From the NCBI RefSeq assembly GCF_000466965.1, contig NZ_BATB01000016.1, forward strand, positions 1-52,714: a stretch of DNA of 52,714 nucleotides, written 5' to 3'. Every line of letters starts with the position of its first letter. The first letter of the stretch is position 1. The notes under the pieces are model-generated. The model ran no database searches. It saw nothing but the letters and a program-made list of their open reading frames with translations, and was not told the origin of the DNA. Shown here piece by piece: positions 43,519 through 52,694 of this stretch. Source of the DNA: Limimaricola cinnabarinus LL-001. GTDB lineage: Bacteria; Pseudomonadota; Alphaproteobacteria; Rhodobacterales; Rhodobacteraceae. Position numbers and translations under genes: made by a program.

Positions 43519-44469
43519 TTAGGAAAAGTTGCCTGCCGCCGCCCCGAGCAGCCGGAAGGCGCGCCCGGTGCGGGTCTCGGCCAGAAGCGCGATCTCCTCG
43601 TCCTGCGCGCCGTCGCAATAGTCGTCGAGCATCCGGTCGAACAGCCGCAGGAAATGCTGCGACGTGTCGCGAAAGATCGTGTCCTCGCCCATCCGCGCCG
43701 CCGCGACCTCGGCCATGCCGTCGGCGTCGAGCCCGATCGCCAGCGGAGCGAGCGGCTCCCCTCTCTCGCCGCGCGCCAGCGCGCGCCAGGCCTCCGCCGG
43801 CGCGGGCGGCGGCGCGAGATCGTCCATGTAGATGCCGTCCTGGCTCAGAAGCGTCAGCACGTCCTGGCTCGCCTGGATGAGCTGGCGCGCGCGGGTGTCG
43901 CGCAGCGCCGCGCGCAGGGCGGCGAAGCCTTCGAGATCCTGATCGCTGTCGGGAAAGTTCAGCGCCCGCGCCATCTCGGCCCGGCCCAGCATGGGCGGCG
44001 GCGGTGCGGGGGTGGGCTCGCGCACCTCGGCCTCGGCTTCGGGCGCAGGCTCGGGGCGCATCACACCGAACCCCGCCAGCGCCGTTTCGGTCTGCCGCGC
44101 GGCGCGTTCGATCCCCGCGAGGCGGCGGTCAAGCTCGGCGGGCAGGCCGCCGCCGCGCGCCTGCGTGCGCAGGCTGCGCTGCAAGGTCTGGATCTCGGCC
44201 CTGAGGCGGTGCGATTCCTCGCGCGCGCTGCGCGATGCGTGGCTCGCGAACAGCCCGATCCAGATCAGCGCCACCGGCACCACGACGACCAGCACCGGCC
44301 CCACCAGCGATTGGCCGCCAAGCGCCATGGCCAGCCCCGCGATCACCGCCCAGCCGAGGCTCGCCCCGGCGGCGATACGCTCGGCCCGGCCCATCAGCTC
44401 CCACGGCGCGCCAGCGGGCTCCGGCCGGGCCTCGGGGACCTCCGGGATGATGTCGGAATCGTCGCTCAT
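43519..44469 (-). CDS. Conserved two-helix membrane protein with coiled coil
   Basis: A 316-residue protein I cannot assign to a named family. An acidic N terminus is followed by two adjacent transmembrane segments (about 37-52 and 55-75). A coiled-coil-prone helix (about 80-135, RLRAEIQTLQRSLRTQARG), a Pro/Glu-rich linker, and a helical C-terminal domain of about 150 residues (MARALNFPDSDQDLEGFAALRAAL...DTSQHFLRLFDRMLDDYC) follow. It ends four bases from the convergent acetyltransferase gene and lies 28 bases after greA, so it is probably co-transcribed with greA. Confidence 0.8.
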   Translation of the reverse strand: MSDDSDIIPEVPEARPEPAGAPWELMGRAERIAAGASLGWAVIAGLAMALGGQSLVGPVLVVVVPVALIWIGLFASHASRSAREESHRLRAEIQTLQRSLRTQARGGGLPAELDRRLAGIERAARQTETALAGFGVMRPEPAPEAEAEVREPTPAPPPPMLGRAEMARALNFPDSDQDLEGFAALRAALRDTRARQLIQASQDVLTLLSQDGIYMDDLAPPPAPAEAWRALARGERGEPLAPLAIGLDADGMAEVAAARMGEDTIFRDTSQHFLRLFDRMLDDYCDGAQDEEIALLAETRTGRAFRLLGAAAGNFS

Positions 44470-44497
44470 GCCGTCCGCCCTTGCCGCGCCTGCGGCC

Positions 44498-44968
44498 TCA
44501 AGAATAGCTGACGCTCAGGATCTCGTAGGACTTCTCGCCACCCGGCGTGCGCACCTCGACGCTGTCGCCTTCATCCTTGCCGATCAACGCGCGCGCCAGC
44601 GGCGACTTGATGTTGAGACGTCCCGCCTCGATGTCGGCCTCGTATTCGCCGACGATCTGATAGGTCTTTTCCTCGTCGGTGTCCTCGTCGACGAGCTTGA
44701 CCGTGGCCCCGAACTTGATGGAGCCCTTCATCTTCGACGGGTCGATCACGTCGGCAAGGCCGATCACCCCCTCGAGTTCCTTGATCCGGCCCTCGATGAA
44801 GCTCTGCTTTTCCTTGGCGGAATGATACTCGGCGTTCTCCGAGAGGTCGCCATGCGCGCGCGCCTCCGAAATCGCCGCGATGATCGCCGGGCGCTCGACC
44901 GATTTCAGGTGCTTGAGCTCCGCGTCGATCTTGGTGAAACCGGCGCGCGTCAGCGGGATCTTTTCCAT
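44498..44968 (-). CDS. greA: Transcription elongation factor GreA
   Basis: Binds RNA polymerase in the secondary channel and stimulates transcript cleavage to rescue stalled complexes. The 156-residue protein has the N-terminal coiled coil with the acidic tip ([28 protein letters not shown]) and the C-terminal FKBP-like domain ([30 protein letters not shown] and [16 protein letters not shown]). ATG at 44968; longer upstream frames are shadows of ETF-QO leader DNA. A promoter-like sequence lies 45-75 bases upstream. Confidence 0.97.
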   Translation of the reverse strand: MEKIPLTRAGFTKIDAELKHLKSVERPAIIAAISEARAHGDLSENAEYHSAKEKQSFIEGRIKELEGVIGLADVIDPSKMKGSIKFGATVKLVDEDTDEEKTYQIVGEYEADIEAGRLNIKSPLARALIGKDEGDSVEVRTPGGEKSYEILSVSYS

Positions 44969-45011
44969 ATTCTCTAGCCTTTCCCCCGTGCGGGGCCGTG
45001 CAACACCGGAC

Positions 45012-45042
45012 GTTCTAACCCCGTGGGGCGGCCCGAAGTCAA
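45012..45042 (-). promoter_or_regulatory. Candidate greA promoter
   Basis: Minus-strand TTGACT (45037-45042) and TAGAAC (45012-45017) are 19 bases apart. The -35 element matches the TTGACA consensus in five of six positions; spacing is slightly long. Transcription would begin about 37 bases before the greA ATG, within the 243-base divergent gap (44969-45211). I see no other clear feature in that gap. Confidence 0.4.
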
Positions 45043-45211
45043 GCCCGCCCCCGAGCGCCCGCGCCGCCGCGAGGCAATGCGCGATCGCGTCGGCGCGCGG
45101 GCAATCGTCGTCAGGGCCGCTTCGGGGAGCGTGGCGCGGGGTCGCAATTGTGCGTGCGCGGCGCATGCGATAGCCATTGGTCCGGAGCAGGAGAGCCAGC
45201 AGGGATCCGAC

Positions 45212-46882
45212 ATGACCGACACCGCGAGCCAGATTCAGGACAAGCCCGAGCGCGAGGCGATGGAATACGACGTGGTGATCGTCGGCGCGGGGCCGGCGGG
45301 CCTCTCGGCGGCGATCCGCCTAAAGCAGCTCGACCCCGAGATCTCGGTGGTGGTGCTGGAGAAGGGCTCCGAGGTCGGCGCCCACATCCTGTCGGGCGCC
45401 GTTCTCGACCCGTGCGGCCTCGACCGGCTGCTGCCCGACTGGCGCGAGATGGGCGCGCCGATCACCGTGCCCGTGCGCGAGGATCGCTTCTACATGCTGG
45501 GCGAAGGCGGATCGGTCCGCATCCCCAACATCGCGATGCCGCCGCTGATGAACAACCATGGCAACTACATCGTCTCGCTGGGCAATGTCTGTCGGTGGAT
45601 GGCCGAAAAGGCCGAGGAGCTGGGCGTCGAGGTGTTCCCGGGCATGTCGTGCTCCGAGATCGTCTGGGGCGAGGATGGCTGCGTCGCGGGCGTGGTCGCG
45701 GGTGAGTTCGGCCGCAACCCCGACGGCACGCCGGGGCCGGGCTACGAGCCGGGCATGGAGCTTTTGGGCAAATACGTTTTCCTCGGCGAGGGTGTGCGCG
45801 GGTCGCTGTCCAAGCAGGTGATCGAACGCTTCGCCCTCTCGGAAGGCCGCGAGCCGCAGAAATACGGCCTCGGCATGAAGGAGATCTGGGAGATCGACCC
45901 GGCCAAGCATTCCGAAGGCCGCGTCGTGCACACCATGGGCTGGCCTCTCGAGAAGAACGCGGGCGGCGGGTCGTTCATCTACCACCTCGACAACAATCAG
46001 GTCTATGTCGGTTTCGTTGTGCATCTGGGCTACGCCAACCCTTATCTGCGCCCCTATCAGGAGTTCCAGCGCTTCAAGCACCATCCCATGGTGGCCGAGC
46101 TGCTCAAGGGTGGCAAACGCGTGGCCTACGGCGCGCGTGCGATCACCGAGGGCGGCTGGCAGTCGCTTCCGAAGACCGCCTTCCCGGGCGGCGCGCTTCT
46201 GGGCTGCGCGGCGGGCATGGTCAACGTGCCGCGCATCAAGGGCAACCACAACGCCATGCTGTCGGGCATCCACGCCGCCGAGGCCGCCCATGAGGCGATG
46301 TCCGCAGGCCGCACGGGTGACGTCCTCGAAAGCTATGACGCGGCGGTACGCGAGGGCGCGATCGGTCGAGACCTCAAGAAGGTGCGCAACGTGAAGCCGA
46401 TCTGGTCGCGCTGGGGGCTGACCGCCTCAATGGCGCTGGGCGGCTTCGACATGTGGACCAACACCTTGGGCTTCTCGCTTCTGGGCACGCTGGGCCATGG
46501 AAAATCCGACGCCGAGGCGACGGAACCGGCGAAGGATCACGCCGAGATCGTCTATCCCAAGCCCGACGGCGTGCTGAGCTTCGACCGGCTGACCAGCGTC
46601 AGCTTCTCGGGAACCAATCACGAGGAAAGCCAGCCCTGCCATCTCAAGCTCAAGGACCCGAGCATCCCCATCGACCGCAACCTGCCGGTCTATGCCGAGC
46701 CGGCGCAGCGCTACTGCCCGGCAGGGGTCTACGAGGTGGTCGAGAAGGATGACGGGCCGGAATTCGTGATCAACTTCCAGAACTGCGTTCACTGCAAGAC
46801 CTGCGACATCAAGGACCCCAGCCAGAACATCGTCTGGACGGTGCCGCAGGGCGGTGACGGGCCGAACTACCCAAATATGTGA
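45212..46882 (+). CDS. Electron-transfer flavoprotein:ubiquinone oxidoreductase
   Basis: Inner-membrane-associated enzyme that passes electrons from ETF (reduced by acyl-CoA dehydrogenases) to ubiquinone. The 556 residues begin with the FAD-binding [17 protein letters not shown] (GxGxxG at 25-30). The UQ/FAD region has [17 protein letters not shown] and [14 protein letters not shown]; the C-terminal [4Fe-4S] ligands are C502, C525, C528 and C531 (YCPAGVYEV and [13 protein letters not shown]). The end [14 protein letters not shown] is typical. It fits the acyl-CoA dehydrogenase at 11.5-13.2 kb and the ubiquinone genes. Confidence 0.97.
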   Translation: MTDTASQIQDKPEREAMEYDVVIVGAGPAGLSAAIRLKQLDPEISVVVLEKGSEVGAHILSGAVLDPCGLDRLLPDWREMGAPITVPVREDRFYMLGEGGSVRIPNIAMPPLMNNHGNYIVSLGNVCRWMAEKAEELGVEVFPGMSCSEIVWGEDGCVAGVVAGEFGRNPDGTPGPGYEPGMELLGKYVFLGEGVRGSLSKQVIERFALSEGREPQKYGLGMKEIWEIDPAKHSEGRVVHTMGWPLEKNAGGGSFIYHLDNNQVYVGFVVHLGYANPYLRPYQEFQRFKHHPMVAELLKGGKRVAYGARAITEGGWQSLPKTAFPGGALLGCAAGMVNVPRIKGNHNAMLSGIHAAEAAHEAMSAGRTGDVLESYDAAVREGAIGRDLKKVRNVKPIWSRWGLTASMALGGFDMWTNTLGFSLLGTLGHGKSDAEATEPAKDHAEIVYPKPDGVLSFDRLTSVSFSGTNHEESQPCHLKLKDPSIPIDRNLPVYAEPAQRYCPAGVYEVVEKDDGPEFVINFQNCVHCKTCDIKDPSQNIVWTVPQGGDGPNYPNM

Positions 46883-46884
46883 TC

Positions 46885-46896
46885 GCGGATATCCGC
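46885..46896. repeat. 12-bp perfect palindrome
   Basis: GCGGATATCCGC lies just after the ETF-QO stop codon. It could be a small operator-like site or a chance palindrome; no regulator gene is adjacent. Confidence 0.3.
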
Positions 46897-46983
46897 CTGC
46901 CGTCGGGAACCCAAGTTGCGCGATCACGTTGCGTTCACTAGCGTGCCCGCCAATGTGATGACCGGAACGGCAGGAGCAGAACG

Positions 46984-48690
46984 ATGGTGACTCGAAACCT
47001 GCGGGTCTTGGCCGTTATGGCCGGACTCGTCGCGGTCCATTTGGGCCCCGTGTCGGCAACCGCACAGAGCCGACAGACCGATGCGGGACCTTATCTCGCC
47101 GCTCGCGCCGCCGCCGCCGCACAGGATTACGAGGCCGCCGTCGACTGGTTTCAGACCGCTCTCGGAGCAGATCCGCGCAATCCGGATCTGCTCGAAGGCG
47201 CGATCGCCGGGCTTCTCGCCACTGGAGAAATCAACGAAGCCCTTCCATTGGCCGAGCGTCTGCGCGAGATCGAGACGCGCAGCCAGATCGCCGACATGGT
47301 GCTGCAGATCGACGCGGCCCGGCGCGGCGATTGGGACATGATCTTCGCGCTTCTGGAGGAAGGTCGCGGCGTCGGGCCGCTGATCGACGGGCTGACCCGC
47401 GCTTGGGCCCGGCTCGGAGAGGGTCGCATGGACCTCGCGCTCTCGGCTTTCGACGAGGTGATCGAAACCCCCGGCCTGCGCGGCTTCGGCCTCTATCACA
47501 AGGCGCTGGCCTTGGCCGTGGCGGGCGATTTCGCCGCCGCCGACGACATCTTTGGGGCCGCACCGAGCAACGGCCTGCCGGTCACCCGCCCGGTCGTCAC
47601 CGCCCACGCGCAAATTTTGCAACAGCTCGACCGGCACGAGGATGCGCTGGCGCTTCTCGATCAGGCCGGACGGGGTGATCCGATCCTCGAGGCGCTGCGT
47701 GCCCGGATCGCGACGACGCCGCAGCCGGAATGGAGCTTCGTCACCAATGCCGTCGAGGGCCTCGCGGATCTCTACATCACCGTCGCGGGCGCTCTGGGTG
47801 ACGAGCTGCCCGGCTCCTTCGCGCTGCTTTACGCCCGCGCGGCGCTGGCGCTCGACCCCGACCGGGTCGAGGGGTTGCTGACGACGGCCAATCTTCTGGA
47901 ACAGACCGGGCGGCTCGATCTGGCGCAGGCGGCCTATGCGCGCGTGCCCAAGGACGATCCCGCATATGTCTCCGCCGAGTTGGGCCGCGCCGAGGTGCTG
48001 CGCCGGTCCGGTGAGCCGGCTCGCGCGCTCGAGGTGCTCGAACAGCTGACGCGCACGGCCCCCGACCTGCCGGGCGTGCGGATCGCGATCGGTGATCTGC
48101 ACCGGGCACAGGGTGAGGATGCCGCCGCCGAGACCGCCTATGGCGAGGCGATCCGTCTCACCGGGGAAAACGCCGCCTGGTGGCTCTACTACATGCGCGG
48201 CATCGCGCGGCACGCACAGAACGACTGGCCCGGAGCCGAGGCCGATTTCCGCGACGCCCTCGTGGTCGATCCCGACCGCGCCGAAGTGCTCAACTTCCTC
48301 GGCTATTCGCTGGTCGAGCGGAGCGAAGCGCTGGACGAGGCGCTCGACATGATCGAGCGGGCGGTGCGCGCCCAGCCTGCCAACGGCGCCATCGTCGACA
48401 GCCTCGGCTGGGCCCAGTTCAAGCTTGGCCGCTACGAGGAGGCGGTAGGACATCTCGAACGCGCCGCCGAGCTGGAGCCGGTGGACCCGATCGTCAACGA
48501 CCATCTGGGCGACGGCTACTGGGCGGTGGGGCGGTTCATCGAGGCGCGGTTCCAGTGGCAGCGCGCCTTGTCCTTCGATCCCGCACCGGATGAGGCCGAG
48601 CGGATCCGTGCCAAGCTTGAAAAAGGACTCGACGCGGTGATCACCGACGAGGGTGGAACGCCGCTCCGGCAGGTCGCGCAGGGCGACTGA
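46984..48690 (+). CDS. Exported TPR-repeat protein
   Basis: A 568-residue protein with a signal peptide (LRVLAVMAGLVAVHLGPVSATA) and tetratricopeptide repeats throughout, clearest in the second half (YTYAE-like units such as AAETAYGEAIRLTGENAAWWL, GAEADFRDALVVDPDRAEVLNFLGYSL, EALDMIERAVRAQPANGAIVDSLGWAQFKLGRYEEA). It is a scaffold in the periplasm or outer membrane, of the kind common in Rhodobacteraceae. AGGAG is seven bases before the ATG. It ends two bases before ispE. Confidence 0.9.
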   Translation: MVTRNLRVLAVMAGLVAVHLGPVSATAQSRQTDAGPYLAARAAAAAQDYEAAVDWFQTALGADPRNPDLLEGAIAGLLATGEINEALPLAERLREIETRSQIADMVLQIDAARRGDWDMIFALLEEGRGVGPLIDGLTRAWARLGEGRMDLALSAFDEVIETPGLRGFGLYHKALALAVAGDFAAADDIFGAAPSNGLPVTRPVVTAHAQILQQLDRHEDALALLDQAGRGDPILEALRARIATTPQPEWSFVTNAVEGLADLYITVAGALGDELPGSFALLYARAALALDPDRVEGLLTTANLLEQTGRLDLAQAAYARVPKDDPAYVSAELGRAEVLRRSGEPARALEVLEQLTRTAPDLPGVRIAIGDLHRAQGEDAAAETAYGEAIRLTGENAAWWLYYMRGIARHAQNDWPGAEADFRDALVVDPDRAEVLNFLGYSLVERSEALDEALDMIERAVRAQPANGAIVDSLGWAQFKLGRYEEAVGHLERAAELEPVDPIVNDHLGDGYWAVGRFIEARFQWQRALSFDPAPDEAERIRAKLEKGLDAVITDEGGTPLRQVAQGD

Positions 48691-48692
48691 TC

Positions 48693-49552
48693 ATGGCGCT
48701 CGACAAGGGATTGGCCCCGGCCAAGATCAATTTCGCATTGCATGTCACCGGGCTTCGGGCGGGGGGCTATCACCTGCTCGACAGCCTCGTGGCGTTCGCC
48801 GGCGTCGGAGATCAGCTCACCGCCCTACCCGCCACAGATCTGACGCTCGAGGTAACGGGGCCGTTTTCTTCCGGCGTGCCGGTGGATGAGAGCAACACCG
48901 TGCTGCGCGCGGCCCGGGCGCTGCAGGCGGCGCGTGGCGTCACGCAGGGCGCGCGAATCAAGCTCACCAAGACACTGCCCCATGCCGCCGGGATCGGCAG
49001 CGGCTCCTCCGACGCGGCCGCGGCGCTGCGGCTGCTGTCGCAGTCTGGGGGGTCGAGAATTTCGCCCCCGGCGACGCCGAGGTGCTGGAGTTGGGCGCGG
49101 ATGTGCCGGTCTGCCTGAACGCGCCTCTGCCGACTCGGATGACCGGCATCGGCGAGACCCTGACGGCGGTGCCCGCCCTGCCCTCCTGCGGTCTGGTGCT
49201 GGTCAATCCCGGCGTCGAGGTGCCGACGGGCCGGGTCTTCGACAAGCTGGAGCGTTCGGACAATCCGGGCATGGCGGAACTGCCGGACCGCCTCGATTAC
49301 GAGGGGTTCCTCGAATGGCTCCGAACCCAGCGCAACGATCTGCAGGCTCCGGCCGAGGCGATCGCGCCGGAGATCGCCCGCGCACTCAAGCGGCTGCGCG
49401 CCATGCCCGGCGTCGATCTCGCGCTGATGTCGGGCTCTGGCGCGACCTGCATCGGCCTGACCCGCGACATGGGCCGCGCGCGGCAGGTCGCCCGCGCGAT
49501 CCAGCTGTCGGAAATGGGCTGGTGGGTCGCGCCTGCGCCGCTGCTCAGCTGA
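48693..49552 (+). CDS. ispE: 4-diphosphocytidyl-2-C-methyl-D-erythritol kinase (one frameshift)
   Basis: GHMP kinase that phosphorylates CDP-methylerythritol in the MEP isoprenoid pathway, an essential step. The N-terminal part has LAPAKINFALHVTGLRAGGYHLLDSLVAF and the ATP loop LPHAAGIGSGSSDAAAALRLL. The frame breaks at about 49043 (CAGTCTGGGG). The rest (GVENFAPGDAEVLELGADVPVCL, then PGVEVPTGRVFDKL and LMSGSGATCIGL) is in the next frame. One restored base gives about 286 residues, the normal size. The 3' end overlaps the convergent prenyl synthase by eight bases. Confidence 0.93.
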
Positions 49553-50543
49553 TCCGTTCGACCACGTAGCTCGCCAGATCCTCGAGCATGTCGCCCAAGG
49601 GATGGCGCGGCAGTTCGCGCAGGCTCTGGCGCGCCCGCTCGGCCCAGTCGAGCGCGGTCTGGCGCGTGCTTTCCAACGCGCCGTGCCGCGAAAGGATCGC
49701 CTGCGCCTGCTCCAGATCGCCGTCCTCGACGCGGCCCTTGCCGATGGTGCGGGCCCAGAAGGCGCGCTCGTCGACGTCGGCCTGCGCCAGCGCCCGGATC
49801 ACCGGCAGCGTCAGCTTGCCCTCGCGCAGGTCGTCGCCAAGCGCCTTGCCGATCGCCGCCGTGCCGCCGTAATCGAGCAGGTCGTCGACGATCTGGAAGG
49901 CGATGCCGAGCGCGTCGCCATAGGCGCGCAGCGCCGCGACATGCGGCTCTGGCGCGCCGGCGATGATGCCGCCCACCTCGGTCGCCGCCGAGAACAGCGC
50001 CGCGGTCTTGCCGCGCACCACCCGCAGATAGGTTGCCTCAGTGGTTGCGAGGTTGCGCGCCGCCGTGAGCTGCAGCACCTCGCCCTCGGCGATGGTGGCC
50101 GAGGCGTTGGCGAGGATGCCCAGCACCCGCAACGAGCCGGTCTCGACCATCACTTGGAACGAGCGCGCGAAGAGATAGTCGCCGACCAGCACCGATGAGG
50201 TATTGTCCCACAGCAGGTTCGCCGTCGGACGGCCGCGCCGCTGCTTGCTGTCGTCGACCACGTCGTCATGCAGCAATGTCGCGGTGTGGATGAACTCCAC
50301 CGTCGCGGCAAGATGCACGTGGTAAGGTCCGTCATAGCCGCATAGCCGTGCCGCGGCGAGGGTCAGCATCGGGCGCAGCCGCTTGCCGCCCGCCTCGACC
50401 AGATGCGCCGTCACCTCCGGGATGCGCGGCGCGTGCTCCGAGGCCATGCGCTCGCGGATCATCGCGTTCACGGCCTGCATGTCGCCCGAAAGGGCCTGCG
50501 CGAGGCGATCGTGCGGCTTGGCGGTGGAAGTGGCAAGATCCAT
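49545..50543 (-). CDS. All-trans polyprenyl diphosphate synthase (ubiquinone side chain)
   Basis: Extends farnesyl or geranyl diphosphate to the octaprenyl/decaprenyl chain of ubiquinone. The 332 residues contain GGKRLRPMLTLAAA, the first Asp-rich motif LLHDDVVDDSKQRRGRPT, GDYLFARSFQ and the second motif FQIVDDLLDYGG followed by KALGDDLREGKLTLP. This is the IspB/DdsA type; the chain length (probably ten) is inferred from the family of organism. ATG at 50543 is chosen over one seven codons upstream. It works with UbiA. Confidence 0.95.
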   Translation of the reverse strand: MDLATSTAKPHDRLAQALSGDMQAVNAMIRERMASEHAPRIPEVTAHLVEAGGKRLRPMLTLAAARLCGYDGPYHVHLAATVEFIHTATLLHDDVVDDSKQRRGRPTANLLWDNTSSVLVGDYLFARSFQVMVETGSLRVLGILANASATIAEGEVLQLTAARNLATTEATYLRVVRGKTAALFSAATEVGGIIAGAPEPHVAALRAYGDALGIAFQIVDDLLDYGGTAAIGKALGDDLREGKLTLPVIRALAQADVDERAFWARTIGKGRVEDGDLEQAQAILSRHGALESTRQTALDWAERARQSLRELPRHPLGDMLEDLASYVVERIS

Positions 50544-50593
50544 GGGCGGCGGTCTTCTCGACAAGGGCGCCGAAACGCCCTAGCAGGTTGCGG

Positions 50594-50809
50594 ATGAAAG
50601 AGCTTTTGCGCAGCAATGACCCGACGGTCTTCGCCTTTGCCACCGCCCTTCTGAACGGCGAGGGTATAGACTGCTTCGAGTGGGACGTAAACACGAGCAT
50701 CCTCGAAGGATCGATCGGCATCCTGCCTCGCCGCCTGATGGTGCGCGACGCGGATCATGCCGCCGCCGAACGTGCGATGCGCGACAATGACATTGATCTG
50801 GGCCGATGA
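50594..50809 (+). CDS. DUF2007 protein
   Basis: A 71-residue protein with the DUF2007 pattern: MKELLRSNDPTVFAFATALLNGEGIDCF, then ILPRRLMVRDADHAAAERAM. This family of small alpha/beta proteins has sometimes been called a putative signal-transducing protein, without solid evidence. It overlaps the next methyltransferase gene by 23 bases and is divergent from the prenyl synthase. Confidence 0.9.
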   Translation: MKELLRSNDPTVFAFATALLNGEGIDCFEWDVNTSILEGSIGILPRRLMVRDADHAAAERAMRDNDIDLGR

Positions 50810-51551
50810 CGACCTGACCCGCGACGCCTTTCTCGGCGGGCGGGTGACGCTGTTGCAGCCTCGGCGCGGCTATCGGGCGGGCACCGACCCCGTCCTGCTC
50901 GCCGCCTCGGTCGAGGCCGAGCCGGGCCAGAGCGTGCTCGAACTTGGATGCGGCGCGGGGGCGGCGATGCTCTGTCTTGCCGCGCGGGTGCCGGGCCTCG
51001 ATCTGTGGGGGGTGGAGATCCAACCCGGCTATGCCGATCTGGCACGTCGCAATGCCGGGCTGAACGACGCCCGCGTCACGGTCCACACCGCCGACCTTCG
51101 CGCCCTGCCGCCCGAGATCAAGGCGCGCCGTTTCGATCACGTCATCGCCAATCCGCCCTATTTCGATCGGGCCCGGTCACGCCCCGCCCCTGACCCGGCT
51201 AAGGAGACCGCTTTCGGCGCGCCCGGGTCGCTGGCGCTTTGGATCGACGCCATGGCGCGACGGGTCGCGCCGTTGGGACGGCTGACCCTGATCCAGAAGG
51301 CCGACCGCCTGCCCGAGATCGTCGCGGCGCTGCATGGGCGCATGGGCGGCCTCGCGGTGCAGCCGCTGGTGTCGCGCAAGGGACGCGACGCCGAGAGGGT
51401 GATCGTCACCGCGCGCCAGAGCGGGCGGGCCGCCTTTCGACTCGCCGCGCCATTGGTGCTTCATGAGGGCGAGCGGCACCTGTCGGATGCAGGCGATTTC
51501 ACCCCGGAGGCAGAGGTCATTTTCCGTCATGGAGGAAAATTGCGCATCTAG
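50787..51551 (+). CDS. TrmN6-like tRNA1(Val) adenine-N6 methyltransferase
   Basis: A 254-residue SAM-dependent methyltransferase: RDAFLGGRVTLLQPRRGYRAGTDPVLLAASV leads into the SAM motif VLELGCGAGAAMLCLAARVPGL and the N6-adenine catalytic motif NPPYF (N122). TrmN6 modifies A37 of tRNA1-Val in E. coli; the family also includes other N6-adenine and glutamine methylases, so the substrate is likely but not certain. The ATG at 50787 lies within the DUF2007 gene; a longer ATG at 50757 is not conserved-looking. Confidence 0.9.
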   Translation: MTLIWADDDLTRDAFLGGRVTLLQPRRGYRAGTDPVLLAASVEAEPGQSVLELGCGAGAAMLCLAARVPGLDLWGVEIQPGYADLARRNAGLNDARVTVHTADLRALPPEIKARRFDHVIANPPYFDRARSRPAPDPAKETAFGAPGSLALWIDAMARRVAPLGRLTLIQKADRLPEIVAALHGRMGGLAVQPLVSRKGRDAERVIVTARQSGRAAFRLAAPLVLHEGERHLSDAGDFTPEAEVIFRHGGKLRI

Positions 51552-51678
51552 CACAACTAGCGGCGCAAGATTTCGCCGATACTGTGCAAAAAGGACGAAT
51601 GCGTCGCATCTCTCAGGTGACAGAATTGTAAAACCGTGCTCGACTGAACTCGTCGCAACCAGACACAGGAGACAGCCT

Positions 51679-51846
51679 ATGAGCCTGACATCGCATCTGG
51701 AAGAACTGCGCAGGAAACACCAGTCGCTCTCGCAGGAGGTGGAGATGGCGCAAAGGGCGCCCGCCACCAGCGACTTCGAAATCGCTCAGATGAAGAAGCG
51801 TAAGCTCATGCTGAAGGAAGAGATCGCGCGACTCAGCCCACATTAG
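51679..51846 (+). CDS. DUF465 (YdcH-like) small protein
   Basis: A 55-residue helical protein, MSLTSHLEELRRKHQSLSQEVE then IAQMKKRKLMLKEEIARL, which matches the DUF465/YdcH pattern of two antiparallel amphipathic helices. An AGGAGA site precedes the ATG. It is separated from the methyltransferase by 127 bases of comparatively AT-rich DNA and appears to be a separate transcript that ends at the hairpin at 51923. Confidence 0.9.
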   Translation: MSLTSHLEELRRKHQSLSQEVEMAQRAPATSDFEIAQMKKRKLMLKEEIARLSPH

Positions 51847-51857
51847 AAGGAACGGAT

Positions 51858-51876
51858 GCCGGGACATGATCCCGGC
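51858..51876 (+). other. First hairpin in the DUF465 3' region
   Basis: A perfect 7-bp GCCGGGA/TCCCGGC stem with a 5-base loop starts 12 bases after the DUF465 stop. No T-run follows. With the terminator at 51923 it gives a structured 3' untranslated region of about 110 bases. Confidence 0.4.
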
Positions 51877-51922
51877 TCTCCCCACCGAAGTGGCACGGTC
51901 AAGAACAGTGCCCCCTTCGTCC

Positions 51923-51957
51923 AAGGCGTCTGCCGCATCCGCGTCAGGCGCCTTTTT
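51923..51957 (+). terminator. Intrinsic terminator of the DUF465 transcript
   Basis: AAGGCGTCTG (51923-51932) pairs with CAGGCGCCTT (51945-51954), with one G-T wobble and a 12-base loop, and is followed by a run of five T. It is the clearest plus-strand terminator in the window. Confidence 0.85.
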
Positions 51958-52058
51958 CATGAAGTCGGTACAGAGTTCCTGCTGGCCCCGGCGCGTGGGC
52001 TCTGCTCCGTGTCGTGCAACAGATCACGGCCCGAATCGGGCACAGTGGGAGCCGGACC

Positions 52059-52676
52059 ATGCCAGATGTCGAACTCTACGGTCACCCAGAGTCGGGACAT
52101 GCCTGCAAGGTGGCGCTGGCGCTTGGGCTGGCAGGCCTCGCTCACCGGGTCCACCGCGTCGACATCTGGGCCGTCCCCGCGACGCGCCCGGCCGCGTTCC
52201 TCGCGGCCAACCCCGCCGCAGAGGTGCCGGTCCTTATCCTCGACGGGGCGGCGCATGTTCAGTCGGGGGCGATCCTGCTCGAGATCGCCGGCCGATTCGC
52301 CTGCCTCGGCGGCGAGAGCGCCGAAGGGATGCGGCGGGCGCGCGAACTGGTGATCTGGGAGGCGAACCGCATCGGCATGTGCCTGCCACAGCTCAAGGAA
52401 GCGCAAAGGCCCGGCGGTGAGGTTTTCGCCCCCGACGTGTTGGACTGGTTGCGCATGCGTTTTGCCGCGGATGCCCGGCGGTTCGACCTGCTGCTCGGTG
52501 ACACTACCTTCCTTCACGGCGACAGACCGGGCGTGGGCGACTGCGCGGTCTGGGGCTATGCACAATGGCTCGATGCGGCGGGGGTTATGCCGACGCCTTC
52601 GATGGCGGGTTGGCTCGGCCGGATGCGGGGTCTGGACGCCATGCGGAGCCCGGAGGCGTTCTTTCCGACCCGCTAA
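52059..52676 (+). CDS. Glutathione S-transferase family protein
   Basis: A 205-residue thioredoxin-fold protein: N-terminal domain ELYGHPESGHACKVALALGLAGLAHRV, glutathione-binding block NPAAEVPVLILDGAAHVQSGAILLEIA (cis-Pro after EV and the SxxI-type Q-S-G), and a helical C-terminal domain (GDRPGVGDCAVWGYAQWLDAAG). The beta-class type is typical of proteobacteria. The substrate is unknown. ATG at 52059. A perfect palindrome follows near the window edge. Confidence 0.92.
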   Translation: MPDVELYGHPESGHACKVALALGLAGLAHRVHRVDIWAVPATRPAAFLAANPAAEVPVLILDGAAHVQSGAILLEIAGRFACLGGESAEGMRRARELVIWEANRIGMCLPQLKEAQRPGGEVFAPDVLDWLRMRFAADARRFDLLLGDTTFLHGDRPGVGDCAVWGYAQWLDAAGVMPTPSMAGWLGRMRGLDAMRSPEAFFPTR

Positions 52677-52694
52677 GGCCCTTGGCGGGTCCGG

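Noticed and set aside
46924..48504. A 526-residue minus-strand ORF opposite the TPR protein
   Set aside because: It is a complementary-frame shadow of a TPR gene with a good signal peptide and ribosome site.
5469..49552. Programmed frameshifting as an explanation for the ten broken genes
   Set aside because: No slippery heptamers or stimulatory structures are common to the sites, the families are not known to frameshift, and all ten need the same kind of single-base repair.
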